Assembly: GCA_902826815.1 (NCBI GenBank)
Contig: CADEGF010000007.1
Location: 84,155 to 148,154, forward strand
Reading direction: 5' to 3'
Length of the DNA stretch: 64,000 nucleotides
Source of the DNA: an uncultured Mycobacteriaceae bacterium
GTDB taxonomy: Bacteria > Actinomycetota > Actinomycetes > Mycobacteriales > Mycobacteriaceae
Part shown: positions 1 to 9,176 of the stretch, piece by piece
Position numbering within the stretch: the stretch's first letter is position 1
Layout: each line of letters begins with the position of its first letter
Position numbers and translations under genes: made by a program
Notes under the pieces: model-generated
The model's database searches: none
What the model was told of the DNA's origin: nothing
Seen by the model: only the letters and a program-made list of their open reading frames with translations

Positions 1-37
1 TCCTCGCCGAGCACCTCGGCGGCCGCGCATAAGTGAG

Positions 38-80
38 TTCGGCGCGCTCGCGCACCCTCCCGGTGGGTTAGCGCGCCGAA
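38..80. terminator. Inverted repeat, family B copy 1
   Basis: An 11-bp perfect inverted repeat (TTCGGCGCGCT at 38-48, AGCGCGCCGAA at 70-80) with a 21-nt loop lies just downstream of the fadD6 stop codon. A near-identical element occurs at 4664-4706. Both sit at 3' ends of genes, so I infer a factor-independent or REP-like bidirectional terminator; there is no U-tract. Confidence 0.55.
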
Positions 81-89
81 ATCGCTGGA

Positions 90-1898
90 CTACTTGGGCT
101 TCTTGCCGTCCTTGACCTCGGCGAGGTAGCCGTCGTAGAACTCGACGTAACCCTCGTCGCGGCCGGACAGCACGTAGATGGGGTCCTCGATCTTGCCCGC
201 CTCTTCGTCGCCCTCGCCGGAGTTGCCGCCGTAGCCCTCCTTGCGAAGGTCGACCTTCTGGCTCTTGAACGTCGAGGTGTGGGCCAACTCCTTGACGACG
301 CGGACGAACAACGGGACGGCGTAACCGGGCAGGTTGTCGTAGGCGGCCTTCGCGAAGGCCTTGCCGTCGAACTCCTGGCCCTCCTTGAGCTGGACGGCCA
401 CCATGCCCGCCCTTCCTCCGACGTCGGGCACCTCGACGCCGAACACCGTCGCCTCCTCGACCTGAGGATCGGTCGACACCGCGGCCTCGACCTCGGTGGT
501 GGCCACGTTCTCGCCCTTCCACCGGAAGGTGTCGCCGAGCCGGTCGGTGAACGCCGCATGCCCGAAGCCCTGCGAGCGCATCAGGTCGCCGGTGTTGAAC
601 CAGACATCGCCGTCCTTGAAAGCGTTGCGCACCAACTTCTTTTCGGTGGCGTCCTTGTCGGTGTAGCCATCGAACGGCTGGAAGCTGCTGACCTTCGAGA
701 TCAGCAGGCCCGGTTCGCCCGACTTCACTTTGCGCACGCGGCCGTCGTCACCGCGCTTGGGGTCGCCGCTTTCCTCGTCGTACTCCACGAACGCGACGGG
801 CGTCGGGCAGATGCCGGTGCTCTTGTCCATGTTCAGCACGTTGACGAACGCGGTGTTGCCCTCGCTGGCGGCGTAGAACTCGCATACCCGGTCGATGCCG
901 AAGCGCTCGGTGAACTCGTCCCAGATCGCTGGGCGCAGACCGTTTCCACCGATCACCCGCACCTTGTGCTTGCGGTCGGTGTCCTTCTCCGGCTGGTTGA
1001 GCAGGTATGCACAGATTTCGCCGATGTAGACGAAAGCTGTTGCGTCATAACGGATCACGTCGTCCCAGAATTTCGATGCCGAGAACGACTTTCCGAGTGC
1101 AAGCGTCGCACCCGAGCTCAACACCGACGACAACGCGACCGTCAGCGCATTGTTGTGATAGAGCGGCAGGCAGCAGTACAGGGTGTCGTTGCTGTTCAGT
1201 CGCATGCCAAGGCCGCCGAACCCGGCCAGCGCCCGCAGCCACCGGTAGTGCGTCATGATGCTCGCTTTGGGCATGCCGGTGGTGCCCGAGGTGAAGATGT
1301 AGAACGCCTTGTCCTTCGCGAGCACGGCCGACGCGGTGGCCGGATTGCTCGTCGGCGCGGTTTCGGCGAGTGCCTTGAACTCGTCGAGACTCACCAGTGC
1401 GTCGGTGTCGGCGCCGCTGTCCTTGATCGAGTCGACGAAGTCGGGGTCGGCGACCAGGACGGTCGCCGACAGCAGACCAAGGCTGTGGGAGAGCACATCG
1501 CCGCGCTGGTGGTAGTTGAGCATCCCGCAAATCGCCCCGCATTTGACGGCGGCCAGCATGAGCAGCACCGGCTCAGGCGAATTGCGCAGCATGATGCCGA
1601 CGACGTCGCCGTGGCCGACTCCGCGCGCGGCGAGCACCGCCGCGTACCGGTTGACGGTTTCGTTGGCCTCGCGGTAGGTGAGCTGCTGGTCTTCGAACTT
1701 GAGGAACACCTTGTCCGAGTACTGGGCCGCGCGGTCCTGGAAGACCTTGCCGATCGACGTCTTGGCCGTTGGGCGGGCCCCGAACCCGGTGATCACTCCG
1801 CGCAGGATGGTGGGCGTGTCGGCGAGCAGGCCGGGCACTCGGCTGGCGATGTCCAGCAGCCCGACGCTGCTGCGGGTGCCCGATTTCTCGTCACTCAT
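90..1898 (-). CDS. fadD6: Long-chain acyl-CoA synthetase, FATP type (FadD6)
   Basis: A 602-aa AMP-forming acyl-CoA synthetase that activates long-chain fatty acids to acyl-CoA via acyl-adenylates, acting in fatty-acid uptake and beta-oxidation. The adenylate-forming P-loop FTSGTTGMPK is at residues 202-211; a YAASEGN-type motif and the GEN(V)ATTEVE segment near residue 465-480 are typical of the FATP/very-long-chain subfamily. Length matches the family (about 600 aa). The ATG at 1898 is preceded by GGAGGGG about 9 nt upstream. It is followed upstream by a LOG-family gene on the same strand, the arrangement recalled for Rv1206/Rv1205 of M. tuberculosis. Confidence 0.93.
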   Translation of the reverse strand: MSDEKSGTRSSVGLLDIASRVPGLLADTPTILRGVITGFGARPTAKTSIGKVFQDRAAQYSDKVFLKFEDQQLTYREANETVNRYAAVLAARGVGHGDVVGIMLRNSPEPVLLMLAAVKCGAICGMLNYHQRGDVLSHSLGLLSATVLVADPDFVDSIKDSGADTDALVSLDEFKALAETAPTSNPATASAVLAKDKAFYIFTSGTTGMPKASIMTHYRWLRALAGFGGLGMRLNSNDTLYCCLPLYHNNALTVALSSVLSSGATLALGKSFSASKFWDDVIRYDATAFVYIGEICAYLLNQPEKDTDRKHKVRVIGGNGLRPAIWDEFTERFGIDRVCEFYAASEGNTAFVNVLNMDKSTGICPTPVAFVEYDEESGDPKRGDDGRVRKVKSGEPGLLISKVSSFQPFDGYTDKDATEKKLVRNAFKDGDVWFNTGDLMRSQGFGHAAFTDRLGDTFRWKGENVATTEVEAAVSTDPQVEEATVFGVEVPDVGGRAGMVAVQLKEGQEFDGKAFAKAAYDNLPGYAVPLFVRVVKELAHTSTFKSQKVDLRKEGYGGNSGEGDEEAGKIEDPIYVLSGRDEGYVEFYDGYLAEVKDGKKPK

Positions 1899-1955
1899 GC
1901 GGCGTTCCCCTCCGGTGTCATTTGACCGACACCCTATCCATGCCGGTGAGCGCCA

Positions 1956-2516
1956 TCACGGGGCCGGTGCGCAGGCCGCCAATGCATCGTCGATGTCGTC
2001 GACCACAACGAGCCGGTCCAATGCCGACTGAGCAACGTAGCCACTGTCGATCAGGCCGCGCAACCAGGCGAGCAGCCCGTCGTAATGTCCGAACGGATCG
2101 AGCATCACCACCGGCTTGTCGTGCATACCCAGATAGCCCGCCGTCCAGGCTTCGAAGAACTCCTCCAGCGTGCCGATACCGCCGGGCAGCGCGATGAAGG
2201 CGTCGGCCCTGTCCTCCATCACCTGCTTGCGTTCCCGCATGGTCTCGGTGACGACGAGTTCGTCGGCGTCGACGTCGGCCAGCTCGCGGTGCACGAGCGC
2301 CTTCGGGATCACCCCGACGGTTTTGCCTGCGTGCGCCCTCGCCCCGTTGGCCACCGCACCCATGGCCGAGACGTTTCCGCCGCCGGAGACCAGCGTCCAT
2401 CCGCGCGCGGCGATGGCGGCGCCGACGCGGTCGGCCAGCTCGAGCAGCTCAGGGTGCCTCGGTCCCGACGCGCAGTAGACGCAGACGGCCCATTCGTGGT
2501 CGGAATCGGTGGACAC
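1956..2516 (-). CDS. LOG family protein (cytokinin riboside 5'-monophosphate phosphoribohydrolase type)
   Basis: A 186-aa Rossmann-fold LOG protein. It shows the family signatures SGGGNVSAMG (nucleotide binding) and PGGIGTLEE (catalytic glutamate region). LOG enzymes cleave nucleoside 5'-monophosphates to the free base and ribose 5-phosphate; the M. tuberculosis homologue Rv1205 is known for cytokinin production. The open frame extends to 2909, but that extension lies antisense to the divergent gene and is not homologous; the GTG at 2516 gives the usual length and starts just before the conserved VCVYCAS segment. Only 58 bp separate it from the divergent gene at 2575. Confidence 0.88.
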   Translation of the reverse strand: MSTDSDHEWAVCVYCASGPRHPELLELADRVGAAIAARGWTLVSGGGNVSAMGAVANGARAHAGKTVGVIPKALVHRELADVDADELVVTETMRERKQVMEDRADAFIALPGGIGTLEEFFEAWTAGYLGMHDKPVVMLDPFGHYDGLLAWLRGLIDSGYVAQSALDRLVVVDDIDDALAACAPAP

Positions 2517-2561
2517 ACCGCAAACGTAGACGAGTACGGCACGGCCGCCGCGGCCACACCC

Positions 2562-2567
2562 TAAACT
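2562..2567 (+). promoter_or_regulatory. -10 box TAAACT for a leaderless GTG start
   Basis: TAAACT (matches TANNNT) ends 7 nt before the GTG at 2575, the spacing expected when transcription begins at the start codon. No Shine-Dalgarno sequence is present. Confidence 0.5.
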
Positions 2568-2574
2568 CCGGCGG

Positions 2575-4656
2575 GTGCCCGTCGACTGGAAGACCGCGCC
2601 ACCTGAGCCGGCAATCGAACAGGTCGAGGCGGCGGTCTGCGACCGCGGCGGGGCGGTGATCATCGGTCCAGTCGGTGCGGGAAAGACGACGGTGGCCGGT
2701 GCGGCGGGCGAGCGCCTCGGCGGACCGTCGGCGCGGGTGACCGGGACCGTCTCCGATCGCGTCGTGCCGTTCGCTGCGGTCCGCGACCTGATCGGGGCGC
2801 CCGACGACGGTAAGACGGCGGCGGTGCTGCAGGCGGCACGCGATTCGGTGACCGACGGGCTTCTGCTGATCGTCGACGACGCGCACCTGCTCGACCATTT
2901 GTCCGCCACGCTGGTCTATCAACTGGCCGTCAGCGGGGCGGTGCGACTGATCGTCACCGTCGATCCCGAGGAGGGCGCGCCTGACTCGATCAGGGCGCTG
3001 CAACTCGACAACGTGCTGCCGCGGATCGAGCTGGCCGCACCGGCCGCGGACCGCAAGCGCCTGGATGCCTCGATCCGCGAGTTCCTCACCGGGCTGCCGA
3101 CCGAGGCGCGCGCGGCGCTGAATTTCCTGGCGGTCACCGATCCGATGCCGCTTGCTGACCTGACGGCGCTCGCCGGTGAGAGCGCGGTGGCGGCCGCGAC
3201 GGATGCGGGCGCGGTCACCGTGGTTGACGACGTGGTGCGCGCGGCCCATCCCCTGTACGCGGGCGAGGCGCTGGAAGCGATGTCCCTCGAGGAGCTGCTC
3301 GCGCGGCGCGCCGAGCTGTACGAACAGCTGTCGGCTCAGCAGCCGCGCGACGTCGTCGACCGGCTGCGACTCGCGGTGCTGGCACTGGACAGTGACAACC
3401 CGCAGCCGGTTTCGGTTGTGGTGGCCGCAGCGGCGGACGCGCTTCGGCTCGGCGACCTGCCGCTGAGCGAGCGGCTCGGCGAGGCGGTTCTCAAACGCGA
3501 CCCCGACCTGGACGCACGGTTGACGTTGGCCCAGGCGCTGGCGTGGCAGGGCCGCGGCAGGGAGGCCGACGATGTGCTCGCTGCCGTCGACCCGGCCAAG
3601 CTGTCGGACGCCGAACTGATGGCGTGGGCGCTGCCGCGGGCGGCCAATCAGTTCTGGATGCTGTCGCAGCCGGAGCGGGCGACCGCGTTCCTGCAGACCA
3701 CCCGCAACCAGGTGACGTCGCCGGCGGCGCGAACGACGGTGGACGCGCTGTCAGCCACCTTCGCGATGAACGCGGGTCGACCCGGCCGAGCGGTGGAGAT
3801 CACCGAGGAGGTGCTGGCCTCGCCGGACGCCGACGACACCGCGATCGGCTGGTCGGCGGCGGCAGCAGCGCTGAGCTGTGCGCGAATGGGCCGGTTCGCC
3901 GAGGTCGACGCGCTCGCCGAGCGGGCGATGGAGGCTCAGCATCCGGGGCTGTTGCGATTCACCAGTGGCTTCGGCCAGACGACGGCGTTGATGATGGCGG
4001 GCGAGTTGGACCGGGCGCAGGAACTGGCGCAGCAGTTGACGGATTTCGCGCAGATGCAGCAGCCGGGGCGCGCGATCGGTGAGGTGTTGGTCGCCGATGT
4101 GCTGATCGAACGGGGCGATTCAGCGGATGCCGCGAAGCTGCTGCGCGGTGCCGCCGAGGCACTGGCCCCGACCGGGTATTCGTGGGGGCCGCTGGCGTGG
4201 ATGCTGCTTGCGCGTGCGCTTGGCCATCTGGGCAAGATGGGCGAGGCCGCAAAAGCGTTGTCCCGGGCGGAGTCCCGGCACGGGTTGAAGTCGATGCTAT
4301 TCGCGCCTGAGCTGCAGTTGGGGCGGGCCTGGACGACCGCAGCGCGTCGTGATCCGGCCGGGGCACGGTCCGCCGCGCGCGATGCGGGGCGGGCTGCCGA
4401 GCGCGGCGGTCAGTCGGCGGTCGCGGTGCGCGCGTTTCATGATGCGGTGCGGCTCGGCGACATCCGTGCCGTTGACGCGATCGCTCGGCTCACCGCCGAC
4501 GTCGATTGTGTGGTCGGCGATTTGGCGTTGCGGCACGCCCGCGCGTTCGTCGCGGGCGATGCCCAGGCATTGGCGGCGGTGTCGGCCGGATTCGCCGACA
4601 TCGGGATGATGGCGTCGGCGGCCGATATCGCCGCACAGGCCGACACGGCGCGCTGA
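2575..4656 (+). CDS. P-loop ATPase-like protein with helical repeat C-terminus (Rv1204c-like)
   Basis: A 693-aa protein with Walker A GPVGAGKTT at residues 31-39 and a Walker B-like LLLIVDDAHLL near residue 95, followed by a long alanine/leucine-rich helical region resembling TPR-type repeats. The layout is that of MalT/STAND-type LuxR regulators, but I see no C-terminal helix-turn-helix. Position and orientation opposite the LOG gene match Rv1204c as I remember it. The start is a GTG with a -10 box 7 nt upstream and no ribosome-binding site, consistent with a leaderless transcript. Role unknown; regulation or signalling is an inference from architecture. Confidence 0.8.
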   Translation: MPVDWKTAPPEPAIEQVEAAVCDRGGAVIIGPVGAGKTTVAGAAGERLGGPSARVTGTVSDRVVPFAAVRDLIGAPDDGKTAAVLQAARDSVTDGLLLIVDDAHLLDHLSATLVYQLAVSGAVRLIVTVDPEEGAPDSIRALQLDNVLPRIELAAPAADRKRLDASIREFLTGLPTEARAALNFLAVTDPMPLADLTALAGESAVAAATDAGAVTVVDDVVRAAHPLYAGEALEAMSLEELLARRAELYEQLSAQQPRDVVDRLRLAVLALDSDNPQPVSVVVAAAADALRLGDLPLSERLGEAVLKRDPDLDARLTLAQALAWQGRGREADDVLAAVDPAKLSDAELMAWALPRAANQFWMLSQPERATAFLQTTRNQVTSPAARTTVDALSATFAMNAGRPGRAVEITEEVLASPDADDTAIGWSAAAAALSCARMGRFAEVDALAERAMEAQHPGLLRFTSGFGQTTALMMAGELDRAQELAQQLTDFAQMQQPGRAIGEVLVADVLIERGDSADAAKLLRGAAEALAPTGYSWGPLAWMLLARALGHLGKMGEAAKALSRAESRHGLKSMLFAPELQLGRAWTTAARRDPAGARSAARDAGRAAERGGQSAVAVRAFHDAVRLGDIRAVDAIARLTADVDCVVGDLALRHARAFVAGDAQALAAVSAGFADIGMMASAADIAAQADTAR

Positions 4657-4663
4657 CTGCGAA

Positions 4664-4706
4664 TTGGGCGCGCTAGGCCACCCTCAGCGTGACCCAGCGC
4701 GCCGAA
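4664..4706. terminator. Inverted repeat, family B copy 2
   Basis: Arms at 4664-4674 and 4696-4706 (10 of 11 paired, right arm AGCGCGCCGAA identical to copy 1 at 70-80, followed by the same ATC). It fills the 51-bp gap between two convergent genes and ends two bases before the ABC-F stop codon, so a bidirectional terminator is likely. Confidence 0.6.
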
Positions 4707-4707
4707 A

Positions 4708-6300
4708 TCACAACTGCAGCGTCCGGTCGACGCGGATGTTCTGCAGGAATCTGGCGTCGTGGCTGACGACGACGAACGCACCGCGGTAGGCGTTCAGCGC
4801 GGATTCGAGCTGCGCGATGCTGACGAGGTCGAGGTTGTTGGTCGGCTCGTCCAGCAGCAGCAGCTGCGGCGCCGGGTCGGCATACAGCACGCACGCGAGC
4901 GTGGCGCGCAGCCTTTCGCCGCCGGATAGCACGCTGACGGGCAGGTGAATCATGTTGCCCCGGAACAGGAACTGCGCCAGTAGATGCATCCGCCGCGTCT
5001 CGCTCAACGTCGGCGCATACGAGACCAGGTTCTCGAGCACCGTCCGGTCCTCGTCGAGCAGGTCGAGTCGCTGCGACAGGTAGGCGATCCGCCCGTCGAC
5101 CCGCTGGATGTCTCCGTCATCCGGTTCGAGTTCGCCGGAGATGATCCGCAGCAGCGTCGTCTTCCCCGCGCCGTTAGGACCGACGTGCGCGATGCGTTCA
5201 GGTCCGCGGATGGTGATGTCGATACCGTCGCCGAATAGGGTCCGCCCGCCTCGGCATAACCGTATTCCGTTGCCCACGAACAGGTTACGGCCCGCGGGTA
5301 CCTCGGTTTCCGGCAGGTCAAGCACGATCGACGGATCGTCGCGCAGCGCACGCTCAGCGTCGTCGAGGCGGGTCCTCGCATCGTCGACCCGCGCGGCGCT
5401 CACACCGTCGATGCGTCCGGCGGACTCCTGTGCCCTGCGCTTCATCGCGCCCGCGATGATCTTCGGCAGCCCGGCGTCCTTCACATTGCGCGCCGCGGTG
5501 CTCGACCGGCGCGCAGCGCGTTCACGGGCCTGTTGCATCTGCCGCTTCTCGCGTTTGACCTGTTGCTCTGCGTTGCGCACGGCGCTCTCGGCGAGGCGTT
5601 GGCCTTCGCGCACCGATTCCTCGTATGCGGTGAAATTGCCTCCGTAGAGGTTCATTTCGCCGCGGTGCAGTTCGGCGATGCGGTCCATCCGGTCGAGCAG
5701 CACGCGGTCATGGCTGACCAGTAGCAGTGCCCCCTTGTAGTCGTCGAGCGCGTTGTAGAGCTTGGCGCGCGCACCGGCGTCGAGGTTGTTGGTCGGCTCG
5801 TCGAGCAGCAGGACATCGGGCTGCTTGAGCAGTTCGGCGGCCAACCCGAGCGAGACCACCTCGCCTCCGCTCAGCGAGCCCAGCCTGCGATCGAGTGCAA
5901 CGTGCGCGAGGCCGAGCCGGTCGAGCTGCGCGCGGGTGCGCTCCTCGATATCCCACTCGTCGCCGATTGCGGCGAACACCGCCTCGCCGGCGTCACCGGA
6001 CGCCAGCGCGTCGAGCGCCTCGAGCACGGGTGCGACACCGAGCACGTCGGCCACAGCGCGCTCTGCATCGAACGGCAGCGTCTGCGGTAGATAGCCGAGT
6101 GAGCCGTCGACGGTCACCGATCCGGCCGACGGCCGGTAGGAACCGGTGATCAGCTTCAGCAGCGTGCTCTTGCCTGCGCCGTTGGGTGCGACCAGGCCGG
6201 TATGCCCGTCGCCCACGGCGAAGGACAACTCCTCGAACAGCGGGGACTCCCCCGGCCACGAGAAGGACAGATTCGAACAGACGATGGCGGTTTCAGACAT
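4708..6300 (-). CDS. ABC-F family ATPase
   Basis: A 530-aa protein with two fused ABC ATPase domains and no membrane segment, the ABC-F layout. The first domain has [12 protein letters not shown] (about residues 35-46), LSGGE and [11 protein letters not shown]; the second has [19 protein letters not shown] and [11 protein letters not shown]. The charged linker between them (about residues 230-300, rich in R, K, Q, E) fits the ABC-F interdomain linker. ABC-F proteins act on ribosomes as translation factors or antibiotic-resistance factors (Msr/Vga/OptrA types); which applies here cannot be told from sequence alone. It is convergent with the preceding gene, separated by a terminator-like hairpin. 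Confidence 0.9.
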   Translation of the reverse strand: MSETAIVCSNLSFSWPGESPLFEELSFAVGDGHTGLVAPNGAGKSTLLKLITGSYRPSAGSVTVDGSLGYLPQTLPFDAERAVADVLGVAPVLEALDALASGDAGEAVFAAIGDEWDIEERTRAQLDRLGLAHVALDRRLGSLSGGEVVSLGLAAELLKQPDVLLLDEPTNNLDAGARAKLYNALDDYKGALLLVSHDRVLLDRMDRIAELHRGEMNLYGGNFTAYEESVREGQRLAESAVRNAEQQVKREKRQMQQARERAARRSSTAARNVKDAGLPKIIAGAMKRRAQESAGRIDGVSAARVDDARTRLDDAERALRDDPSIVLDLPETEVPAGRNLFVGNGIRLCRGGRTLFGDGIDITIRGPERIAHVGPNGAGKTTLLRIISGELEPDDGDIQRVDGRIAYLSQRLDLLDEDRTVLENLVSYAPTLSETRRMHLLAQFLFRGNMIHLPVSVLSGGERLRATLACVLYADPAPQLLLLDEPTNNLDLVSIAQLESALNAYRGAFVVVSHDARFLQNIRVDRTLQL

Positions 6301-6444
6301 ATGCGGGCTCTCGTGATTGCACGGAAAATGGACGGCAGCATCGATCCGGGCTTCACCCGGAGATGGCGTCAGCTCACATGCCTCCAGAGTAGGCGCGACG
6401 TCAAGCAGATAAGTACCGCCGCAGCCTGCCCGCCGATGGTGCGG

Positions 6445-7911
6445 TCAGCTCGCAGGCGCACCCGCATCCGCGGGGGCCGGGTCGCTTTGGCCTGAGCCGC
6501 TCTGGCCGGCAGCCGAATCGCCATCGCCATGCGACGTCACGGCCTTGACCACAGCTTTGATCGACTTCCTCACCGTTGCCAGCAGCGATCCGTTCGGGCC
6601 GGCGATTCTCGGCTTCGACGGTGTCGACGAATTGCCACCAGGAGTCGCGAACAGCGGCGGCCTCAGCACGTTCAGCTTCGGGCCCGTTCCGTTCGAGTCG
6701 TTCACGGCGCCAGGCCCGGCATCGGCCGTCGGCGCAGGCGGCGTCGCCATCAACGCCTGACCATTGTCATTCTGGTCGACCTCGGCCCCCATGGTCGTCA
6801 TCGCGAGCGGCTGCGCGTTCGTCGTCGGGCTCATCGTCACCGGTGGCCCACCGATCCCGTACGCATCCTGGCCCATCGTGCCGGGACCGATTTGTGGTCG
6901 CGCGGTGTTCAAGGGACGCCCGGCACCGACGTCCTGGAGCCCGTTGTCGAGCCCGGTCATGATCGCGACAGGAATGTTCTTGACGAAGGTGGCCGGGTCA
7001 GGGAAGTAACCGAAGTCGAACGTGGTTGGCTGGCCGGGACTGATGTTCCGGTTGTAGCCCGCCTCAACGAGGAGCCGGACAAGCGGGTCGAGCACATCGG
7101 CGGCGATCGGCCCGACGACCGGGATCATGTCGATCGGCATCAGCAGCGGAACCGGGTACGACGGGATCAGGTAGTACGCGGTGTCACCGTATTCGTCCTG
7201 CAGCACCGCACCGCTCGGGTTGTCGTAGTTGAGGTGAACGAACAAGGTACCCATTGCGGCGTTCGTCAGCGCGAACAGGTTGGTCGGGTTCGTCGGAGCG
7301 TCAGCAATCGGATCGTACTGGCCGGCATAGTCTTTCGTGGTGATCACGCCATCTGCCGCGCCGCTGGTATTGGTGGGGGTCGCCGAGGTGAAGGTCATGT
7401 CGAGACCCGGTATGTACAGCCCTGCCATCCGCGACAGGATGCCGCCGTTGGGCCGGTCCCCGTTCCCGACGAACACGAACTCCGGAACGACGCCGGGCGT
7501 CGGATCGGCGTTGAACGCCTTCTTGTACTCGCTACCGACGACGGCGCCCTGCGAATATCCGAAAATCACCGGTGAAGGGTCACCTGCGGTGGCGAGCTGC
7601 AGGGCCGTCACGCCCTGCCGAACCGACTGATCCCAGGTGGGGTCCGAGAAGCCACCCGGCGACAGCGGGCGCCAAGAGGCCGGGTAGACGACGACGGTCG
7701 GCGGAGTGCCGACGGTCCCGACGCCGTACTGGATGGCCATCCCTTGGATCGCCGGATCGCTGGTGATGTTGAGGATGGGAATCTGGGTGCCTTTCAGGGC
7801 ATGCGATCCCGTCAGTTGCACCGCCAGCGGCATATTGCCCGATAGCCCCATCAGGAGCGCGCAGAGAACGGCCAGCAGCGCTACACCGAGTGTTCGAATT
7901 GTCTTTCGCAT
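6445..7911 (-). CDS. Secreted PE-PPE-domain esterase without PE or PPE module
   Basis: A 488-aa protein starting with a hydrophobic signal segment (residues about 5-32) and continuing directly into a PE-PPE-type alpha/beta hydrolase domain. The nucleophile elbow GYSQGA is at 118-123 (Ser120). Segments such as YPASWRPLSPGG and the later FGYFPDPATF are typical of the domain. The C-terminal 120 residues are low-complexity, rich in P, G, A, S and N. In M. tuberculosis this domain usually follows a PE or PPE module; here there is none, so export is probably by the Sec route. Start ATG has GGGGGAGGG about 5 nt upstream. Substrate unknown; cell-envelope lipid or short-chain ester is a guess. Confidence 0.85.
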   Translation of the reverse strand: MRKTIRTLGVALLAVLCALLMGLSGNMPLAVQLTGSHALKGTQIPILNITSDPAIQGMAIQYGVGTVGTPPTVVVYPASWRPLSPGGFSDPTWDQSVRQGVTALQLATAGDPSPVIFGYSQGAVVGSEYKKAFNADPTPGVVPEFVFVGNGDRPNGGILSRMAGLYIPGLDMTFTSATPTNTSGAADGVITTKDYAGQYDPIADAPTNPTNLFALTNAAMGTLFVHLNYDNPSGAVLQDEYGDTAYYLIPSYPVPLLMPIDMIPVVGPIAADVLDPLVRLLVEAGYNRNISPGQPTTFDFGYFPDPATFVKNIPVAIMTGLDNGLQDVGAGRPLNTARPQIGPGTMGQDAYGIGGPPVTMSPTTNAQPLAMTTMGAEVDQNDNGQALMATPPAPTADAGPGAVNDSNGTGPKLNVLRPPLFATPGGNSSTPSKPRIAGPNGSLLATVRKSIKAVVKAVTSHGDGDSAAGQSGSGQSDPAPADAGAPAS

Positions 7912-8187
7912 AACACCCTCCCCCGGGCACGCACTGTCGTATAGCTATGGTGCAACGTCACAACTCACTATGTAGCAAATTCGCCACATCGGGCGAAGAA
8001 GTCGCATGGCTTTGTCTTTCGGCGAACGTCTCGAACGCCGATACGCGATTCTCGCTAGATACAGGAACATCTTTCACCATCGAAGTAGGCACTGCTTTAC
8101 CTCGCACTAGCCCGACACACTCAAGAAGTCAGCGCGTACAGCAAACTACACCACAAACCGTTGGCTATCCCGAATTGAACTCGTTTC
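7912..8187. other. Intergenic, AT-richer than surroundings
   Basis: 276 bp between the start of the PE-PPE esterase and the 3' end of the dapD paralogue. It holds an inverted repeat TTCGCC-N6-GGCGAA at 7980-7997, about 70 bp upstream of the esterase start, which could be an operator. No gene seen. Confidence 0.4.
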
Positions 8188-9171
8188 TCAGTCGTTCGCC
8201 AGTAGTTCGGCGTTGATGTCGACGCCCTTGCCGGTCCACGGCCAGGCTTCGACCGCGCCGGTGACGGAGTTGCGGCGCAGGTGGAGATTGCTCATCCCGG
8301 CCACCGTGGCCGCAGCGACCGAAGAGCCGTCCGGCCGGAAGACCGCGGTATCCGCGGCGACGTGCAGCCCCGTCTCGACGACGCAGTCATCGCCGAGGGA
8401 TATCTCGACTTCGGCGTTGGCCCCGACGAGGCAGCGCTTGCCGATGCAGATCGTGTGGCCACCGCTGCCGCCACCGACGTCAGAGCCGTCACCGACGACG
8501 ACGCCTGCGGCAACCTGGCCTTCGATGATCGCGCCACCCAACGTGCCCGCGTCGTAATCAACGAAACCCTCTGGCATCACCGTGGTTCCCGGCGCCAGGT
8601 GGGCGCCGAGCTGTACGCGGGCGCCGTCGGCGATTCGCACGCCCGACGGAATCACGTAGTCCACCATCCGTGGCAGCTTGCCGACGCCCTGGACCGTGAA
8701 CGGCCCGAATGCGCGCATGCGCCGATGCACATTGGAAAAGTCATCGGCGGCGATCGGGCCGTGATTCGTCCATACCACGTCGGCGAGCAGTTCCTCGACG
8801 CCGTCGAGGTTGGCTTCGTGAGGTCGAACCATCCTGTGCGACAGCAGATGTAACCGAAGGTAGGCTTCGTACGCGTCGCACGGAGCCTTGGCGAGATCGG
8901 CGATCGTGGTGCGGACCGCAACCACACTGACCTCACTGACCGGGTTACGGCCGATCAACGGCAACAACCGCTCAGGAATCGCGCCGGACGTCAGCATTTC
9001 GACCTCGGTGGTCGGGTAGTGACCCAGTTCCGGTTCTGGGTACCACACGTCCAGAACAGCACCGCTCGGGCTCAGCGACGCCAAACCCGTCGCTGAGGCC
9101 CCTTGGGAGAGCACCGCCTCCCCCGGTACGTCAGGTACCGGGTTCGGCGGTGCTTCTGTATCGATGCTCAT
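8188..9171 (-). CDS. DapD paralogue (divergent tetrahydrodipicolinate N-succinyltransferase-like acyltransferase)
   Basis: A 327-aa left-handed beta-helix acyltransferase clearly homologous to the canonical DapD at 17218-18162: both share DAY(E)[20 protein letters not shown](S/A)GVR and [14 protein letters not shown]. The glutamate of I-I-E-G (E217, matching E196 of the canonical copy) is retained. About nine residues are missing after DGSDVGGG, where canonical DapD has the [11 protein letters not shown] loop. The frame is open to 9582 but ATG 9171 follows the LuxC-like stop codon by 5 nt and gives the family length. It is the last gene of the lux-like operon, so it more likely acylates a product or intermediate of that pathway than serves lysine synthesis (inference). 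Confidence 0.85.
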   Translation of the reverse strand: MSIDTEAPPNPVPDVPGEAVLSQGASATGLASLSPSGAVLDVWYPEPELGHYPTTEVEMLTSGAIPERLLPLIGRNPVSEVSVVAVRTTIADLAKAPCDAYEAYLRLHLLSHRMVRPHEANLDGVEELLADVVWTNHGPIAADDFSNVHRRMRAFGPFTVQGVGKLPRMVDYVIPSGVRIADGARVQLGAHLAPGTTVMPEGFVDYDAGTLGGAIIEGQVAAGVVVGDGSDVGGGSGGHTICIGKRCLVGANAEVEISLGDDCVVETGLHVAADTAVFRPDGSSVAAATVAGMSNLHLRRNSVTGAVEAWPWTGKGVDINAELLAND

Positions 9172-9176
9172 CGCAC

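Noticed and set aside
279-1925. Long plus-strand open frame (548 codons) opposite fadD6
   Set aside because: Composition follows the wobble positions of fadD6 on the other strand; no motif or ribosome-binding site.
6341-6360. CCGGG-N5-CCCGG hairpin upstream of the ABC-F gene, considered as an attenuator
   Set aside because: Stem of only five pairs, not distinguishable from chance at this GC content.
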